A stretch of 64,000 bases of DNA. Origin: RH-AL1 sp965198485 (GTDB taxonomy: Bacteria > Pseudomonadota > Alphaproteobacteria > Rhizobiales > Beijerinckiaceae). Numbering within the stretch: the stretch's first letter is position 1; the number at the start of each line of letters is the position of its first letter. The DNA is taken from assembly GCA_965198485.1 (NCBI GenBank), contig CBDAPQ010000005.1, forward strand, positions 3,720,001-3,784,000, in the 5' to 3' direction. The notes beneath the pieces were generated by a model. That model searched no databases, was not told the DNA's origin, and saw only the letters and a program-made list of their open reading frames with translations. The position numbers and the translations under genes were made by a program. Below are positions 15,125 to 23,629 of this stretch, piece after piece.

Positions 15125-15796
15125 TTATCGTCCGATGCTCCAAGACGTTAGCATTGCGTCGAGCGCGGCGAAGTCCCGCGCGATCGACGCCGCACCGGCG
15201 GCCGTCAGCGCGCTTTCCTCGTGGTAGCCCCAACCGACACCGATCGCGCGCACGCCGGCCGCTTGCGCCATCGCCATGTCGTAGGTCGTATCGCCGACGA
15301 AGACGGCTCCGCTCGCGGGCACCCGCGCCTCGGCCAGGGCGGCACGCAGCATGGAGGGGTGCGGCTTGGAGGGATGGTCGTCGGCCGTCTGCACCGTCGC
15401 GAACAGGCCGCACCACCCGTGCGTCTCCAGCATACGCTCGACGCCCTTGCGCGATTTGCCCGTCGCCAGACCGAGCATGATGCTCGGGCACGCGGAGAGC
15501 GCGGCGATCGCATCGGCAGCACCGGGATAGAGCGGTTCGCAATAGCCGGGCTCCTGCCGCAGCGCGAACCAGGCCGCCTTGTAGCTGTCTGCCAGCGCTA
15601 CGATGGGGCCGTCCGCGCCGACCAGCGCGACGAAGGCTTCGGGAAGCGACAGGCCGACGACGGAGAGCGATCGCTCCCGCGTAGGAGGAGTCAGTCCCTG
15701 CGCCGAGAAGGCACGGCGCTGCGCCTCGACGATGTGGTTCTGGCTGTCGACGAGCGTGCCGTCGACGTCGAAGAGCACCAAGCGGACAGGCTTCAT
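15125..15796 (-). CDS. HAD-superfamily hydrolase (phosphoglycolate phosphatase-like)
   Basis: 223 residues. DVDGTLVDS (residues 10-18) supplies the nucleophile and acid Asp (motif I), GLATGKSRKG gives motif II, the Lys of SKPHPSML is motif III, and GDTTYDMAMAQAAG is motif IV. A helical cap between motifs I and II makes it subfamily IA, close to Gph or pyrophosphatase-type phosphatases. The substrate cannot be set from sequence. The start MKPVRLVLFDVDG is used; a second ATG lies two codons upstream. Confidence 0.88.
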   Translation of the reverse strand: MKPVRLVLFDVDGTLVDSQNHIVEAQRRAFSAQGLTPPTRERSLSVVGLSLPEAFVALVGADGPIVALADSYKAAWFALRQEPGYCEPLYPGAADAIAALSACPSIMLGLATGKSRKGVERMLETHGWCGLFATVQTADDHPSKPHPSMLRAALAEARVPASGAVFVGDTTYDMAMAQAAGVRAIGVGWGYHEESALTAAGAASIARDFAALDAMLTSWSIGR

Positions 15797-15827
15797 GGGC
15801 AAGGCGTCTTCGCGAGTCGGTGAAACG

Positions 15828-15859
15828 AAAAGAGCGCCCCCGCCTGACGGGAGCGCCCT
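15828..15859 (-). terminator. Rho-independent terminator of the OmpA-family gene
   Basis: On the minus strand a 12-bp stem (AGGGCGCTCCCG with CGGGGGCGCTCT, two G-T pairs) with a 5-nt loop is followed by TTTT. It lies 22 bp after the stop at 15881 and upstream of the HAD gene. Confidence 0.75.
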
Positions 15860-15880
15860 TCTCTCGTCGGGTCGACGAGT

Positions 15881-17891
15881 TCAGCGCGGCGGTTTGCCGC
15901 CGTTGTCGGCCATCAGCTGGGTGATGTTCTGCACCACGACGCGGCGGTTCTCGACCGACGGACCTGGGGTGTTCACCTTGGGGTTTTGCTGGCCGTAGCC
16001 CTGGGTGGTCAGGTTCTCCGGCGGCACGCCGAAGTCCTTCGAGAGGATCGCGGCGACCGATTGCGCACGATGGTCGGAGAGCGAGAGGTTGTCGTTCGGG
16101 TTACCGGTGGCATCGGTATAGCCCTCGACGAGGAATACCGAGTTCGGATTGCGCGACACGGCGCGCTTGATGGCGTCGCCGAGCGCCCGGAGCTTGCCTG
16201 TCGCCGCACCCGGTACGACCCACGACCCCGATTCGAAGTTGATCGTGTTGATGTCGACCGAGCGCACGTAGCGCCGGATGTCGGGGCTGTAGCGGATCTG
16301 GTCCAGGGTGTAGCGACGCGGCGGCGCGGCCACCGGCGGCGCGATCAGCGTGTCGTAGATCGCGCCCTCGTCGGCATTGGCGTAGCTGACGTCGTAACGC
16401 TCGCGCGGGAGGTCGTAATGCGGCGGCGGCAGGTCCACCACGTCCTCGGTGTAGGGCCGCAAGCCTCCCTCGTAGGCGTTGTCAATCAGCACGATCTCGC
16501 GACCGTCGCGATCGCGACGCACGCGGCGCAGCATCCTGCCGTCGGGCGTCGTGTAGGTCAGGATCTGCTCGCCGCCGGGCCGGTTGATGACATCGACGTA
16601 ATCGCCACCGCGGCGCTCGCGGCGCACGTCGTAGCCGAGCTCGCGGAAGCGGTCGTTCTCGTCATGGACGATGTAGGCGCGGCCGCCGGGCTCGTCGACG
16701 ATGGTGCGGCCGGGCTCGCGGATGTAGGTGCGTCCGTCCTCGACCTCCTCGCGACGGTCGCGACGAATGCCTTCCAGGTCGCGCGCGCCGGTCGCGGCGA
16801 GGAACCCGCCGGCGAAGCCCGCCGCCGCGCCGATCGCCGCCGCGCCGCCGACCCCGATGCCGTTGCGGCCGCCGCGGTCACCCTGGCCGCGGCCGTTGTC
16901 GGCGTTGCCACGCGGAACTTCGGCGCCGCGAACACCGCCCTGCGCGCCGGGACGACCGGGCTCACCGGGACCTTCCCGGCCGACAGCAGCGCCGCGCGGC
17001 GCGCCGGGCACGCCGGGACGCTCTTCGGCGCGGGCGGCCGGTGTCGAAGCATGACCGGGCACGCCGGGGCGCTCTTCGGCGCGGGCGGCCGGCGTCGCGG
17101 CATGACCGGGCACGCCGGGGCGCTCTTCGGCGCGGGCGGCCGGCGTCGCGGCATGACCGGGCACGCCGGGGCGCTCTTCGGCGCGGGCGGCCGGCGTCGC
17201 GGCATGACCGCACGCCGGGGCGCTCTTCGGCGCGGGCGGCCGGCGTCGCGGCATGACCGGGCACGCCGGGGCGCTCTTCGGCGCGGGCGGCCGGCGTCGC
17301 GGCATGACCGGGCACGCCGGGGCGCTCCGCAGCGCGTTCGGCAGGGCTGGCCGCGTGACCGGCGGCGCCGGGACGCTCTTCGGCGCGCGTGGCGGGTGTC
17401 GCGGCATGACCCGGGCGTTCCGCGGCGCGCTCGGCCGGCGTGCCGGCCGCGCGATCCGGAGCATGTGCCGCCGGCGCACGACCCGGAGCGCTGCGCTCGG
17501 CCGCCGGGGCGGCGCGACGCTCGGCAGCGGGCTCGCGAGCCCGTTCCGCGGCCGCCGGTGCCTGACGCTCCGGTTGACGCTCCTGATGCGCCCCTCGAGG
17601 CGCACCGTCCTCGGCGCCGCGCGGGCCTGCCGCGCCGTGCTCGGCGCGACCGCCAGCCTCGGGACGCTCGGCGCGTGGTGCCGCTCGCTCGGGACGTGGA
17701 GCGGCACCGCCGGCACCGCGAGGAGCCGGCTCGCCACCATGCGGGCCAGGCCCGCCGGCGCCGCCCGCCGGACCGCCGGGCCCGCCACGCTCGAGACCGT
17801 TGGGCGTCTGCGCCCAACCGGCCGTCATGGGCGGCAGGACCAGGGCCGGGACAAGGGTCCCGGCGAGAAGGATGTTCTTAAGTCGGGTCAT
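15881..17891 (-). pseudogene. OmpA-family protein with tandem repeats, broken by a 2-bp deletion
   Basis: The start MTRLKNILLAGTLVPALVLP is a signal peptide. It is followed by a long Ala/Pro/Arg/Glu-rich region that ends in tandem 17-residue repeats (PGHAATPAARAEERPGV). Near 17210 two G are missing from one 51-bp repeat unit, so the upstream frame runs out of phase. In the other frame the protein resumes, with a Gly-rich membrane-like stretch (GIGVGGAAAIGAAAGFAGGF), a middle domain, and a C-terminal OmpA peptidoglycan-binding domain (INFESGSWVVPG, VEGYTDATGNPNDNLSLSDH, NRRVVV). With the 2 bp restored it would be one protein of about 670 residues linking outer membrane or periplasm to peptidoglycan. 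The deletion may be real, a phase-variation state, or an assembly error in a repeat. Confidence 0.85.
16999..17340 (-). repeat. 51-bp tandem repeats within the OmpA-family gene
   Basis: Near-identical units begin (plus strand CATGACCGGGCACGCC) at 17050, 17101, 17152, 17203, 17252 and 17303, with degenerate units on both sides. The 17203 unit is 49 bp, lacking GG at 17210/17211; all others are 51 bp. Each encodes one 17-residue repeat. Confidence 0.9.
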
Positions 17892-18068
17892 GGCCTCGCT
17901 CGACATCAGGAAGGGGATCGCGCGACGGCGCGCCTGCGCCTCCTTGAGGAGCAGGTATCCCGGAGGGGCCTCGAGCCCTCGGTCCGGCGCACTCCAATGA
18001 CACCCTAACGGCAAAGGTTCCGGACGACATGGTCTCAGGGCGCAACGCCGGGCGTTGCGGTGGGCACG

Positions 18069-18096
18069 GAAAAGGCCGCGGGAACGCCGCGGCCTT
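18069..18096 (-). terminator. Rho-independent terminator of the lanmodulin-like gene
   Basis: Perfect 10-bp stem (AAGGCCGCGG with CCGCGGCCTT), 5-nt loop, then TTTT on the minus strand. It lies about 25 bp beyond the stop at 18122. Confidence 0.82.
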
Positions 18097-18121
18097 GGTC
18101 ACTCCTTCAGCCCAGATGCGG

Positions 18122-18523
18122 CTACTGGACGAGCGCGAGCAGCTTCTTGCCGGCGGGGGTGGCGAGCTCCTTCTTGTCGAGCGTGCCGTCACCGTCCTTA
18201 TCGGCCTTCTTGAAGGCCGTCTCGACCAGCGCGCCGTACTCGGTCTTGTCGATCGTGCCGTCCTTGTCGGGGTCGGCTGTCTTGAAGGCGGCCTTGGACA
18301 TGCCCTTGCCCTCCTTCATGTCGATCGTGCCGTCCTTGTCGGGATCCATCGCGGCGAACTTCGTGTCGCCCGCAGCCTTGGCCTCGTCGAGGCTGACGGT
18401 GCCGTCGCTGTCGGGATCGAGAATCTTCATGTCGGCCGACTTGGCGTGGGCGGCGACCGGGGCGGCGATGGCCAGGGCGGACAGTGCGATGAAAGAGGCG
18501 GCGAAGAGGCTCTTGGTGGTCAC
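18122..18523 (-). CDS. lanM: Lanmodulin-like periplasmic EF-hand protein
   Basis: 133 residues from a GTG at 18523 preceded by AAAGGTG. The signal peptide is about residues 1-28. Four 12-residue EF loops follow at a strict 24-residue period: DPDSDGTVSLDE (36-47), DPDKDGTIDMKE (60-71), DPDKDGTIDKTE (84-95) and DKDGDGTLDKKE (108-119). Pro at loop position 2, the short 12-residue linkers between loops and the C-terminal ELATPAG segment match lanmodulin, the picomolar lanthanide-binding protein of methylotrophs; ordinary calmodulin-like hands are further apart. EF1 has Ser for Asp at position 9, and EF4 has Lys instead of Pro, so these two may bind more weakly. A plain calcium-binding EF-hand protein is the alternative. 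It is monocistronic with its own terminator. Confidence 0.75.
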   Translation of the reverse strand: MTTKSLFAASFIALSALAIAAPVAAHAKSADMKILDPDSDGTVSLDEAKAAGDTKFAAMDPDKDGTIDMKEGKGMSKAAFKTADPDKDGTIDKTEYGALVETAFKKADKDGDGTLDKKELATPAGKKLLALVQ

Positions 18524-18618
18524 GTAGGCACCTTTCCTAGATCTGCTGCAACGCGATAGCATAAGCCAAGTCGAGAGGCAAAATATCCGCCGTGCTGCAA
18601 AGAATACCATCCGATGCT

Positions 18619-19047
18619 TCAAGCCAACGTGGCGTCGAGGTTGATCGTGGCGTTGAGCAGCTTGGAAATCGGGCAGTTGGCCTTGGTGGCCTTGGCGACT
18701 TCCTGGAACTTGGCGTCGTCGATGCCCGGCACCGTCGCCGACACCTTGAGGTTGATGGTCTTGACCGCGAAACCCTCGCCCTCCGGCTCCAGCAGCACGT
18801 CGGCGTGGGCGTCGATCTTGTCGGCCTTCAGGCCGTCGTTGCCGAGGAACAACGACATCGCCATGGCGTAGCAGCTCGCGAGCGCCGCGCCGATCTGCTC
18901 CTCGGGGTTGGTGCCGGGCTTGCCCTCGAAACGGGTGTTGAAACCGTAGGGCTGCTCGCTGAGCGCGCCGCTCTGCATCGAGACCGTGCCCTTGCCGTCC
19001 TGAAGGCCGCCGCTCCACGTCGCGGTGCCGAACGTCTTCTTCGCCAT
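18619..19047 (-). CDS. osmC: OsmC-family peroxidase/stress protein
   Basis: 142 residues from ATG 19047 (MAKKTFGTATWSGGLQDGKG) with GAGG upstream. The OsmC fold is supported by the N-terminal beta segment, GKPGTNPEEQIGAALASCYA with the peroxidatic Cys, and the second Cys in KANCPISKLL. The two-Cys arrangement reduces organic hydroperoxides at the dimer interface, using lipoylated proteins or thiols. The length fits the OsmC subgroup rather than Ohr, though the split is not certain. The gene is divergent from rmuC; the 161-bp space between holds a LexA-type box and a palindrome. Confidence 0.9.
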   Translation of the reverse strand: MAKKTFGTATWSGGLQDGKGTVSMQSGALSEQPYGFNTRFEGKPGTNPEEQIGAALASCYAMAMSLFLGNDGLKADKIDAHADVLLEPEGEGFAVKTINLKVSATVPGIDDAKFQEVAKATKANCPISKLLNATINLDATLA

Positions 19048-19160
19048 GGTGATCGTCCTCTCGCTGCATCCCGCCTCCATGGCGAGCGCCTGGCGAAAAG
19101 GTGACACTCCTCCCGACGAGATCAAGTGTGCACAACCAGATTCGCCCTTTGCAGAACGAT

Positions 19161-19175
19161 GTTCCATCTTCGTTC
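19161..19175 (+). promoter_or_regulatory. Alphaproteobacterial LexA (SOS) box upstream of rmuC
   Basis: GTTC-CATCTTC-GTTC matches the direct-repeat GTTC-N7-GTTC operator used by LexA in alphaproteobacteria. It is 33 bp before the rmuC start, a position that would block transcription. The second half-site overlaps the left arm of a palindrome (19169-19190). Confidence 0.65.
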
Positions 19176-19190
19176 CAAACAAGGAACGAA
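19169..19190. promoter_or_regulatory. Palindrome between osmC and rmuC
   Basis: Arms TTCGTTCC and GGAACGAA, perfectly complementary, are separated by 6 nt. It lies between divergent promoters and may be an operator for another regulator or part of the SOS site. Confidence 0.45.
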
Positions 19191-19208
19191 TCGCTTAAGC
19201 TGGCCGGC

Positions 19209-20378
19209 ATGGACCGCACGCTGTTCGTCGTCGCCGACATCCCCGTCACGCCGTTGCACCTCGCCATCGCCGGCGGCGGCACCCTGCTGTTCCTCGTCCT
19301 GATGCTGCTTGTGGCGCTGGCGCGGGCGTCCGGACGCGGCCGGATGGCGCGCGAGGAGGCCGCAGAGCGGCAGGACGAGATCGACGAGCGCATGGCGCAA
19401 CTGGCGCGCGCCTCGGCCGAGCTCAACGGGCGCATGGCGACGGTGGCGGAGGTCTTCGGCAGCCGCCAGGCCGATCTCGCCCGGCTGGTCAGCGAGCGGC
19501 TCGACGCCGTCGGCCACCGCCTCGGCCAGAACCTCGAGAGTTCCTCCAAGGCCTCGACCGAGAACCTCGGCCGGCTTAACGAACGCCTCGCCGTGATCGA
19601 CGCCGCGCAGGGCCGCCTCACCGAACTGACGCAGGAGGTGCTCGGCCTCAAGGACATCCTCGCCAACAAGCAGGCGCGCGGCGCCTACGGCCAGGGCCGC
19701 CTGGAAGCGATCATCAAGGACGCCCTGCCCGCCTCGGCCTACGAGTTCCAGTGGACGCTCTCCAACCGCTGCCGGCCGGACTGCTGCATCAAGCTGCCGG
19801 GTGACGACCGCATGATGGTGGTCGACGCCAAGTTCCCGCTCGAGGCTTTCACCGCCGTCAAGGCAGCGGCCGGCGACGAGGCCGCGACGAAGGCCGCGAT
19901 GACCCGGGTGCGCGGCGATGTCTCCAAGCACATCAAGGACATCGCCGAGCGCTACTTCCTGCCGGGCGAGACGCAGGACCTCGCCATCCTCTTCGTGCCC
20001 TCGGAATCGCTCTACGCCGAGATCAACGAGCACTACGACGACCTCGTCGCCAAGGCTCACCGGGCGCGCATCATCCTGGTCTCGCCCTCGCTGCTCATGA
20101 TGGCGGTGCAGGTCATGCAGGCCATCGTGCGCGACGCTCGCGTCCGCGAGCAGGCGCATCTGATCCAGGACGAGGTGCGCAACCTGGTCGCCGACGTCGC
20201 CCGTTTGCACGAGCGCATCGGCAAGCTCGGCACCCACTTCCGCCAGGCCGGCGACGACGTGGCGGCAGCGCTGACCTCGGCCGACAAGATCCTGAAACGC
20301 GGCGAGCGGATCGACGCGCTGGATTTCTCTGAAGGCGAAGCGGCGGCGGCGGGGCGGGCGCTGCGCGCGGCGGAGTAG
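19209..20378 (+). CDS. rmuC: DNA recombination protein RmuC
   Basis: 389 residues from ATG 19209. An N-terminal transmembrane anchor (GGGTLLFLVLMLLVALA) and a coiled coil (about residues 45-160) precede the RmuC nuclease-like core. In the core are GAYGQGRLEAIIKDALP, VVDAKFPLEAF with the restriction-endonuclease-fold acidic/Lys residues, and the conserved LVSPSLLMMAVQVM. RmuC limits inversion at short inverted repeats and is predicted to cleave DNA; recent work on homologues ties it to recombination and phage restriction. A LexA box directly upstream suggests SOS induction. The frame is open further upstream, but that extension overlaps the regulatory site. Confidence 0.95.
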   Translation: MDRTLFVVADIPVTPLHLAIAGGGTLLFLVLMLLVALARASGRGRMAREEAAERQDEIDERMAQLARASAELNGRMATVAEVFGSRQADLARLVSERLDAVGHRLGQNLESSSKASTENLGRLNERLAVIDAAQGRLTELTQEVLGLKDILANKQARGAYGQGRLEAIIKDALPASAYEFQWTLSNRCRPDCCIKLPGDDRMMVVDAKFPLEAFTAVKAAAGDEAATKAAMTRVRGDVSKHIKDIAERYFLPGETQDLAILFVPSESLYAEINEHYDDLVAKAHRARIILVSPSLLMMAVQVMQAIVRDARVREQAHLIQDEVRNLVADVARLHERIGKLGTHFRQAGDDVAAALTSADKILKRGERIDALDFSEGEAAAAGRALRAAE

Positions 20379-20481
20379 GCTTGCAGAGCCTCATCGCAAC
20401 GCGCCTTTCCGGGTCCTTCAACATCCGGCAGCGCCCTTGACGACGTCACCGCTGGTCGATGTGCACCTACGGCGCGGCGCT

Positions 20482-23340
20482 TTACAACGGCACGAGCAGC
20501 ACCTGAGCCGCCGCGAGCCTCATCCGCGACATCAGCCATTGCCTCTGACGCGCGTTACCGGACGCGATGGTCTCGAGGTGCGACAGGAGAGGCTTGTTGC
20601 GAAGCGCCTTTGCCGCCTGCAGGAGGATCGTGATGGCGATGAAGCTCTCGTTTGCCATGAGGTAGAGGTTCTGGATCTCGAGCAGCAGGTCGAGGCCGTG
20701 CTGTGATCGTTGCGTGGAGAACGCCTTACAGAGGCGGCTCGACGTCACCTGTCCGGCGGCGGGATATTCATCGCGCCAGGAGCGCAGGATCGAGGCCGCC
20801 TCGCGCGACCATTCCGCGAGGAGGGAGCATTCGCCGACGATATCGGGCACATCGTGAAAGACGGTCTTCGCGTCGATGAGATCACGCGCCAGGCGTTCCT
20901 CGCCGACCGCGAGGATCGCGAGATAGTCGCCGAGGTGGGCGCGCCCCTCATGCGACGGGTCGACGATGCCCGTCGCGATGGATGACCGGCGCTCGTCCGT
21001 CTTCGTCTCGCGATCATGCGGCGCGAGGGTCTCGGGTCGCGCGACCTTCTCGAGCTTGACCGCGGCGTACTTGAAATGCGGCTGCTTGGAGACCGGGTCC
21101 CAGGCGAAGAGCGTGAGTTCGTTCGCAGCGCGCATTCGTCCCGGCGCGTCCCAATAGCCGAAGTGGAAAGGGATGAAGACCTGACCCGGGCCGATGTCGC
21201 CCAGGCGCGCGCGCTGCTCGACGGCGCCGCGGCGTGACGTGACCCGCACCCAATCCCCGGCTTGGATGCCGAGGCTCTCGGCATCCTCCGATGCGATCTG
21301 GACGAAAGCGTCCGCCGCGGCCTCGCGAAGCCCTGGCGAGCGGCCCGTCTTGGTGCGGGTATGGAAGTGATGGACGAGCCGTCCGGTCGTCAGGAAATAC
21401 GGGTAGTCGGCGTCGGGTTGCTCGCTGGGCGGCCGGTAATCGACCGCCTTGAAGATCGCGCGTCCCGCCGGGTTGGACGCGCGATAGAACGTGGCATCCA
21501 CCGGTGCACCGGTATCGAGGTCCTCGCCGTAGCTTTCGCAATAATCCGCATCGGTCGCAAACTTCAGATCGGTGTAGATGCGAAGGCTGCCATCGGGATG
21601 GTCCTGGTTGCACGGCCACGGAATGCCCGACCCTTCCGACAGTTTGGCATAGGACAGGCCGGTGTAGTCGCAGGGGCGCCCGCGGGTGCATTCGCGCCAC
21701 GCCTCGAAGGCGCCTTCGGCGTCGGTCCACTTGATGAGCGGGGCGCCGTCCTTGTCGCGGAAGTCCATCCGTGACGAAAAATCGAGGAAGATGTCGAGGT
21801 CCGAGCGCGCCTCCCCCGGCGGCTCCACGGCCTTGTGGGTGATGTGCACCGTCCGACTGACGTTTGTCGTGCAACCGGTTTTCTCACCCCACAGGGCCGC
21901 CGGCAGGACCAGGTCGGCGAACTGCGTCGTTTCCGTCATGAAGGCGTCGCTCACCACCAGGAAGAGCTCTTCCCGGGCCAGGATCTCGCGGATGCGCGCG
22001 ACGTCGGGCATGGAGACGGCCGGGTTGGTGCCCTGAACCCAGAGCATCCGTATCGAACCGATCTCGCAGTAGCGGAAGATCTGCAGCGCGTGCGTCGGGC
22101 CGACCCAGTGCGGGATGATGTCGGGATCGACGTTCCACAGGTCCGCAAGCTCGCGGATGTGGGCGGGATTGCTCCAGTTGCGGAAGCCGCACATGTCGCC
22201 GTCGGCCCCCGTCTCGCGCGTGTTCTGCGCGGTCGGCTGGCCGTTCATCTGCAGGATGCCGCAACCGGGACGCCCGATCCGACCCAAGACGAGGTTGACG
22301 TTGTTGACCTGCACCGCCGAGGCGCAGCCCTGGTTGGACTGGTAGACGCCCTGAAGGCAACTCGACAGCAGGCCCTGCGATCTGCCGATGAGGTCAGCGG
22401 CGCGGCGCAAGTCGGCCGCCGGCACGCCCGAGATCGCCTCGACGCGCTCGGGCGTGTAGCTCGACACGCGCTCCTTGAAGTCCTCGAAGCCGATCGTGTG
22501 CGCCGCGATGAACGCCTCGTCGGCGTAACCGCCTTGGATCAGCAGGTTGTTCAACCCGTTCAGGACGGCGGCGTTCGTGCCGACGCGCAGCATGAGATGC
22601 ACGTCGGCTTCTTTCGCCGTCGGCGTCCGCCGCGGATCGATGACGACCATCTTGGGCGGGTTCGCGCCCCGACGGCGATCGAGGACGCGCATCCACAGCA
22701 CCGTGTCGGTGTGTGCCATGTTGTGACCGACGTGGAGGAGGCAGTCCGTGACGTCGATGTCTTCGTAGCTGCCGGGCTGTCCGTCGCAGCCGAACGTCTG
22801 CTTCAAGGCCGCCGCCGCGGTCGCGGTACAAAGGCGCGTGTTGCCGTCCATGTGCGGCGTTCCGAGCCCCGCCTTCCCGATCACGGCCAGCGTGTAATAT
22901 TCCTCGAGGAGGAGCTGACCGGACGTGTAGAAAGCGATGGCGGATGCCGTGTAGCGGTCGCGGATCGCGCGCGTGCGCGAAACGAGAAGATCCATCGCCT
23001 CGTCCCAGCTTGCCGGTTCCAGCTGGCCGTTGCGCCGGATCAGCGGATGGGTCAGCCGGTCCGGGCTATTGTTGGCTTCCCAAGCATGGAGGCCTTTCGG
23101 GCCGAGGCGCCCCTTGTTCACCGTGTCGATGCCGCGTCCGCGCACGCCCACGATGCGCCCATCCTTCACGCCGATGTCGCAGCCGCAACCGTTCGAGCAG
23201 AGCACGCAGGCGCTCTGCACCCACCGATCCGGCTGGTCGGACGTCCGCTCGTCGATGCGCTCGGGCCAGCTGTCGTCGGCATCGTGAGTCGTGCGTGGAC
23301 CCCAGACGTCGGCAATGCTGTCTCGGCTCACGCGCTTCAT
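20482..23340 (-). CDS. Molybdopterin-dependent oxidoreductase (nitrate reductase/formate dehydrogenase superfamily)
   Basis: About 952 residues. The N-terminal Fe-S segment is CVLCSNGCGC (Cys 45, 48, 52, 54). The usual fourth cluster Cys (LCPKG) is replaced: GRLGPKG. The likely Mo ligand is Cys171 in DGNTRLCTATAAAA, as in NasA/NapA-type enzymes. Further landmarks are NGQPTAQNTRETGADG and WGEKTGCTTNVSRTVH, with the C-terminal molybdopterin-binding domain ending near FKYAAVKLEKV. About 170 extra residues follow, forming a helical domain (ARDLIDAKTVFHDVPDIVGE and on). No ferredoxin or flavin partner gene is adjacent, so the electron partner is unknown. Assimilatory nitrate reductase-like activity is one possibility. 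No signal peptide, so cytosolic. An in-frame ATG at 23358 is an alternative start. Confidence 0.88.
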   Translation of the reverse strand: MKRVSRDSIADVWGPRTTHDADDSWPERIDERTSDQPDRWVQSACVLCSNGCGCDIGVKDGRIVGVRGRGIDTVNKGRLGPKGLHAWEANNSPDRLTHPLIRRNGQLEPASWDEAMDLLVSRTRAIRDRYTASAIAFYTSGQLLLEEYYTLAVIGKAGLGTPHMDGNTRLCTATAAAALKQTFGCDGQPGSYEDIDVTDCLLHVGHNMAHTDTVLWMRVLDRRRGANPPKMVVIDPRRTPTAKEADVHLMLRVGTNAAVLNGLNNLLIQGGYADEAFIAAHTIGFEDFKERVSSYTPERVEAISGVPAADLRRAADLIGRSQGLLSSCLQGVYQSNQGCASAVQVNNVNLVLGRIGRPGCGILQMNGQPTAQNTRETGADGDMCGFRNWSNPAHIRELADLWNVDPDIIPHWVGPTHALQIFRYCEIGSIRMLWVQGTNPAVSMPDVARIREILAREELFLVVSDAFMTETTQFADLVLPAALWGEKTGCTTNVSRTVHITHKAVEPPGEARSDLDIFLDFSSRMDFRDKDGAPLIKWTDAEGAFEAWRECTRGRPCDYTGLSYAKLSEGSGIPWPCNQDHPDGSLRIYTDLKFATDADYCESYGEDLDTGAPVDATFYRASNPAGRAIFKAVDYRPPSEQPDADYPYFLTTGRLVHHFHTRTKTGRSPGLREAAADAFVQIASEDAESLGIQAGDWVRVTSRRGAVEQRARLGDIGPGQVFIPFHFGYWDAPGRMRAANELTLFAWDPVSKQPHFKYAAVKLEKVARPETLAPHDRETKTDERRSSIATGIVDPSHEGRAHLGDYLAILAVGEERLARDLIDAKTVFHDVPDIVGECSLLAEWSREAASILRSWRDEYPAAGQVTSSRLCKAFSTQRSQHGLDLLLEIQNLYLMANESFIAITILLQAAKALRNKPLLSHLETIASGNARQRQWLMSRMRLAAAQVLLVPL

Positions 23341-23629
23341 ATTTGCAAGATCCCCCATGCGGCCGGCCCGGTCCGAGGGGAACTTACGGTTTCCGCGCGG
23401 TCCGGGGTAGATGCAAATGACCTTTGCTCCCAACATCGACCGCGTGCTGCGCCGGCGTGCCGCCGCCAGAACGCTTGCCTCTTGCACCGGTCCGGACGAG
23501 GTGGACGTGACGAACCAGGCTGGACGCTCGTTCGGTAAGTTACCTAAGGCTGACGGCGGCTGCCAAGCCTTGCATGGCGGGACGCCTTTGTGGAAGGTCG
23601 CCGCCGATCCATCCTTCGAGACTAGGCCC

